NCBI GenBank assembly: GCA_026874595.1
Contig: CM049310.1
Span: 31,311,558 to 31,375,557, forward strand
Source: Sipunculus nudus
Taxonomy: Eukaryota > Annelida > Sipuncula > Golfingiida > Sipunculidae
Length of the DNA: 64,000 bases
Reading direction: 5' to 3'
Part shown: piece after piece, positions 62,531-64,000 of the stretch
Position numbering within the stretch: position 1 is the stretch's first letter
How the letters are laid out: every line of letters begins with the position of its first letter
The notes under the pieces: model-generated
What the model was told of the DNA's origin: nothing
Database searches by the model: none
Seen by the model: the letters and a program-made list of their open reading frames with translations, nothing else
Program-made: the position numbers and the translations under genes

Positions 62531-63702
62531 CTGTTAACAAGCAGACAAAATGAGGAGTCTGGTGTTCAATGGTACAATATGAAAATTGTAGACAGTTCAT
62601 GGCAACAAACAAATTCATCTGTAACATACTACTTATATAACATATGGACAAGCCCATTCATGATTCATTTAAATCTTACAACAAGGGACCCATGGGCACA
62701 TATACGATGGCACTATAACCAACCTCTACAGTCCACAGGTGCAAAAAGACTTGGTGAATGTGGTGGGGTGGGGGGGGGGGGATAAACTGAATATTTAAAA
62801 ATGGTTAGAGACTGGTAAATAAACAAAGCTGAACTTTATCTAACATTCTGCTGAGGCAAGAAAATAATGAACAAATGTCAGATCGTCTCTTTTAGGATAA
62901 TTTTTTTTTAAGTTTATAATTTTTAAACATTTCCAATAGAACATATATATCTGAATATAAAAGTTTATCAATAATTCTAAAATACATCATTGTATATATC
63001 AATCCTGTTAGATTACACCACATTATGCATACAAATATATTATTTTACCACAAAAATATATCTTTTAAATTTGCAAAACAATTAATATCTGGAAATAAAC
63101 TTGACGAAGAATTCACAATTTTAATTGTGCCTTTATTTATTCACAATATGGTTAATATATTACCAATTTATGCATACTGATGAATTTAATTATATTTTTA
63201 TTTGTTAAAATTATTTTAAAGAAAATTGATTTATTTTAAAATGCTACATTACCACAAAATGGTTTCTTATGGTTTACTCCATGAATTGCTATTTTTCGAG
63301 AAAAGTTTTGTAAAGTGCAGTGGAAACAGTGCAAACAATAACAATTTCTGCATAACACCTGGTTGGGGTGGGGGGGGGGTTGATATGAGAATAACTGTAC
63401 ACTTGTCATAACAGGGGTTCTCCCCCAGTGACCCATTGGAAATCAGGTACCCTGGCATTGCTGACCTCAAGTGACAAGAAGTGGCTTGCTTGCAGTGAAT
63501 ACAAAAGAGCCTAAAAAATTCAATATCTAGCCTAATTCTTAAACTTATATTTTCATATTTCAGATTTGAACAGATTAAATGCTTAGTATACATGCTGTGA
63601 AATTTCAATCAACAGTACTTCCAGGAAATAAATGTGCCATGGTCAGAGATGGGCAAAATTTAAGGTACTGATTTTATTTTAAAGCTAAAAACAAAAATTA
63701 CA
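62531..63702 (-). other. Upstream intron with F1-like repeat
   Basis: 62531 to ~62680 matches the start of the A-C inter-block intron. From 62682 the F1 head CAAGGGACCCATGGGCAC begins, with G-runs at 62764-62778 and 63368-63380. No gene. Confidence 0.65.
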
Positions 63703-64000
63703 ACTAGATGTGGTCGGACAATGGTCTTCAGAGGGCCCCACATTTCTGGCAGTGCTGGACTAGTTTACATATGGGAGAAAAGTTTAGGTTAAAGTTGAAA
63801 AATATGACAAACAGAATTAGGTTTTTATCCATATGCATGAAGGAAAAAATCCTACTTGTTCAAATAATATTAAAGAAGATATGTCTGAAATAATGTTTGC
63901 AATAGTAAATCACCGATTGTAATCTGTTGCCCATATTTGATTTTGAGCAAGTCTGTATTTCAATAGGTCAAATGCCTCCATATAAGCACCAATGATTCCT
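63703..64000 (+). repeat. F2-family repeat head, cut by the window end
   Basis: CTAGATGTGGTCGGACAATG and following text match 30671-30960 closely. The copy continues beyond the window. Because F1 followed by F2 also occupies the B-A intron, another LDLa block may lie to the right. Confidence 0.75.

Overview
This is a metazoan genomic window, AT-rich and packed with repeats. It is dominated by one very large gene on the minus strand that encodes LDL-receptor class A (LDLa) modules, one module per exon. I locate 43 such exons. Each is 108-120 bp, is flanked by AG and GT splice dinucleotides on the minus strand, is in phase 1 at both ends, and encodes six cysteines with a C-terminal acidic Ca2+-binding motif. 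Long repeat-filled introns, one-domain exons, a DIRS/Ngaro-type tyrosine-recombinase retroelement and several terminal-inverted-repeat (TIR) transposons all indicate a eukaryote. A lophotrochozoan such as a bivalve mollusc is my best guess, from the style of the dispersed repeats only. No prokaryotic genes, rRNA or tRNA were seen.

Layout. 1-1101: 3' end of a DIRS-like element on the plus strand (RNase H tail and tyrosine recombinase). 1114-1930: 50-bp tandem repeat. 2171-4543: three tandem copies of an ~887-bp AT-rich unit. 4603-4713: module 1 of a third block (C) whose remainder lies left of the window. 4897-24707: block A, modules m21 to m1. 24708-33433: an 8.7-kb repeat-filled inter-block intron. 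33434-62530: block B, modules m21 to m1. 62531-64000: intron with dispersed repeats. In transcription order the gene reads B m1-m21, A m1-m21, C m1 and onward. The super-repeat is 21 exons, 2,340 coding bases, 780 residues, present at least twice in full. The order and length of all 21 exons match between A and B, so this is a recent tandem segmental duplication. No signal peptide, EGF, YWTD propeller, transmembrane or cytoplasmic exon is in the window, so the parent family (LRP-like receptor, secreted LDLa-only protein or other) cannot be named.

The most unusual structure is a set of short tandem repeats that begin inside LDLa exons and spread into the flanking intron, copying a splice site and part of the exon each time. 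They affect m19 (96-bp unit, acceptor side), m7 (76 bp, donor side), m12 (~58 bp, acceptor side) and m17 of block B (110 bp, acceptor side). Copy numbers differ between blocks; for m19, for example, there are about 22 partial units in A and 5 in B.

The intron-size difference between A and B is largely due to insertions whose ends can be read, several with an empty site available elsewhere in the window: a Harbinger-type MITE, a hAT element carrying a zinc-finger transposase fragment, TA-flanked TIR elements, a hAT-type MITE and a LINE 3' fragment. A cluster of CAGGT palindromes fills part of the block A intron between m14 and m15.
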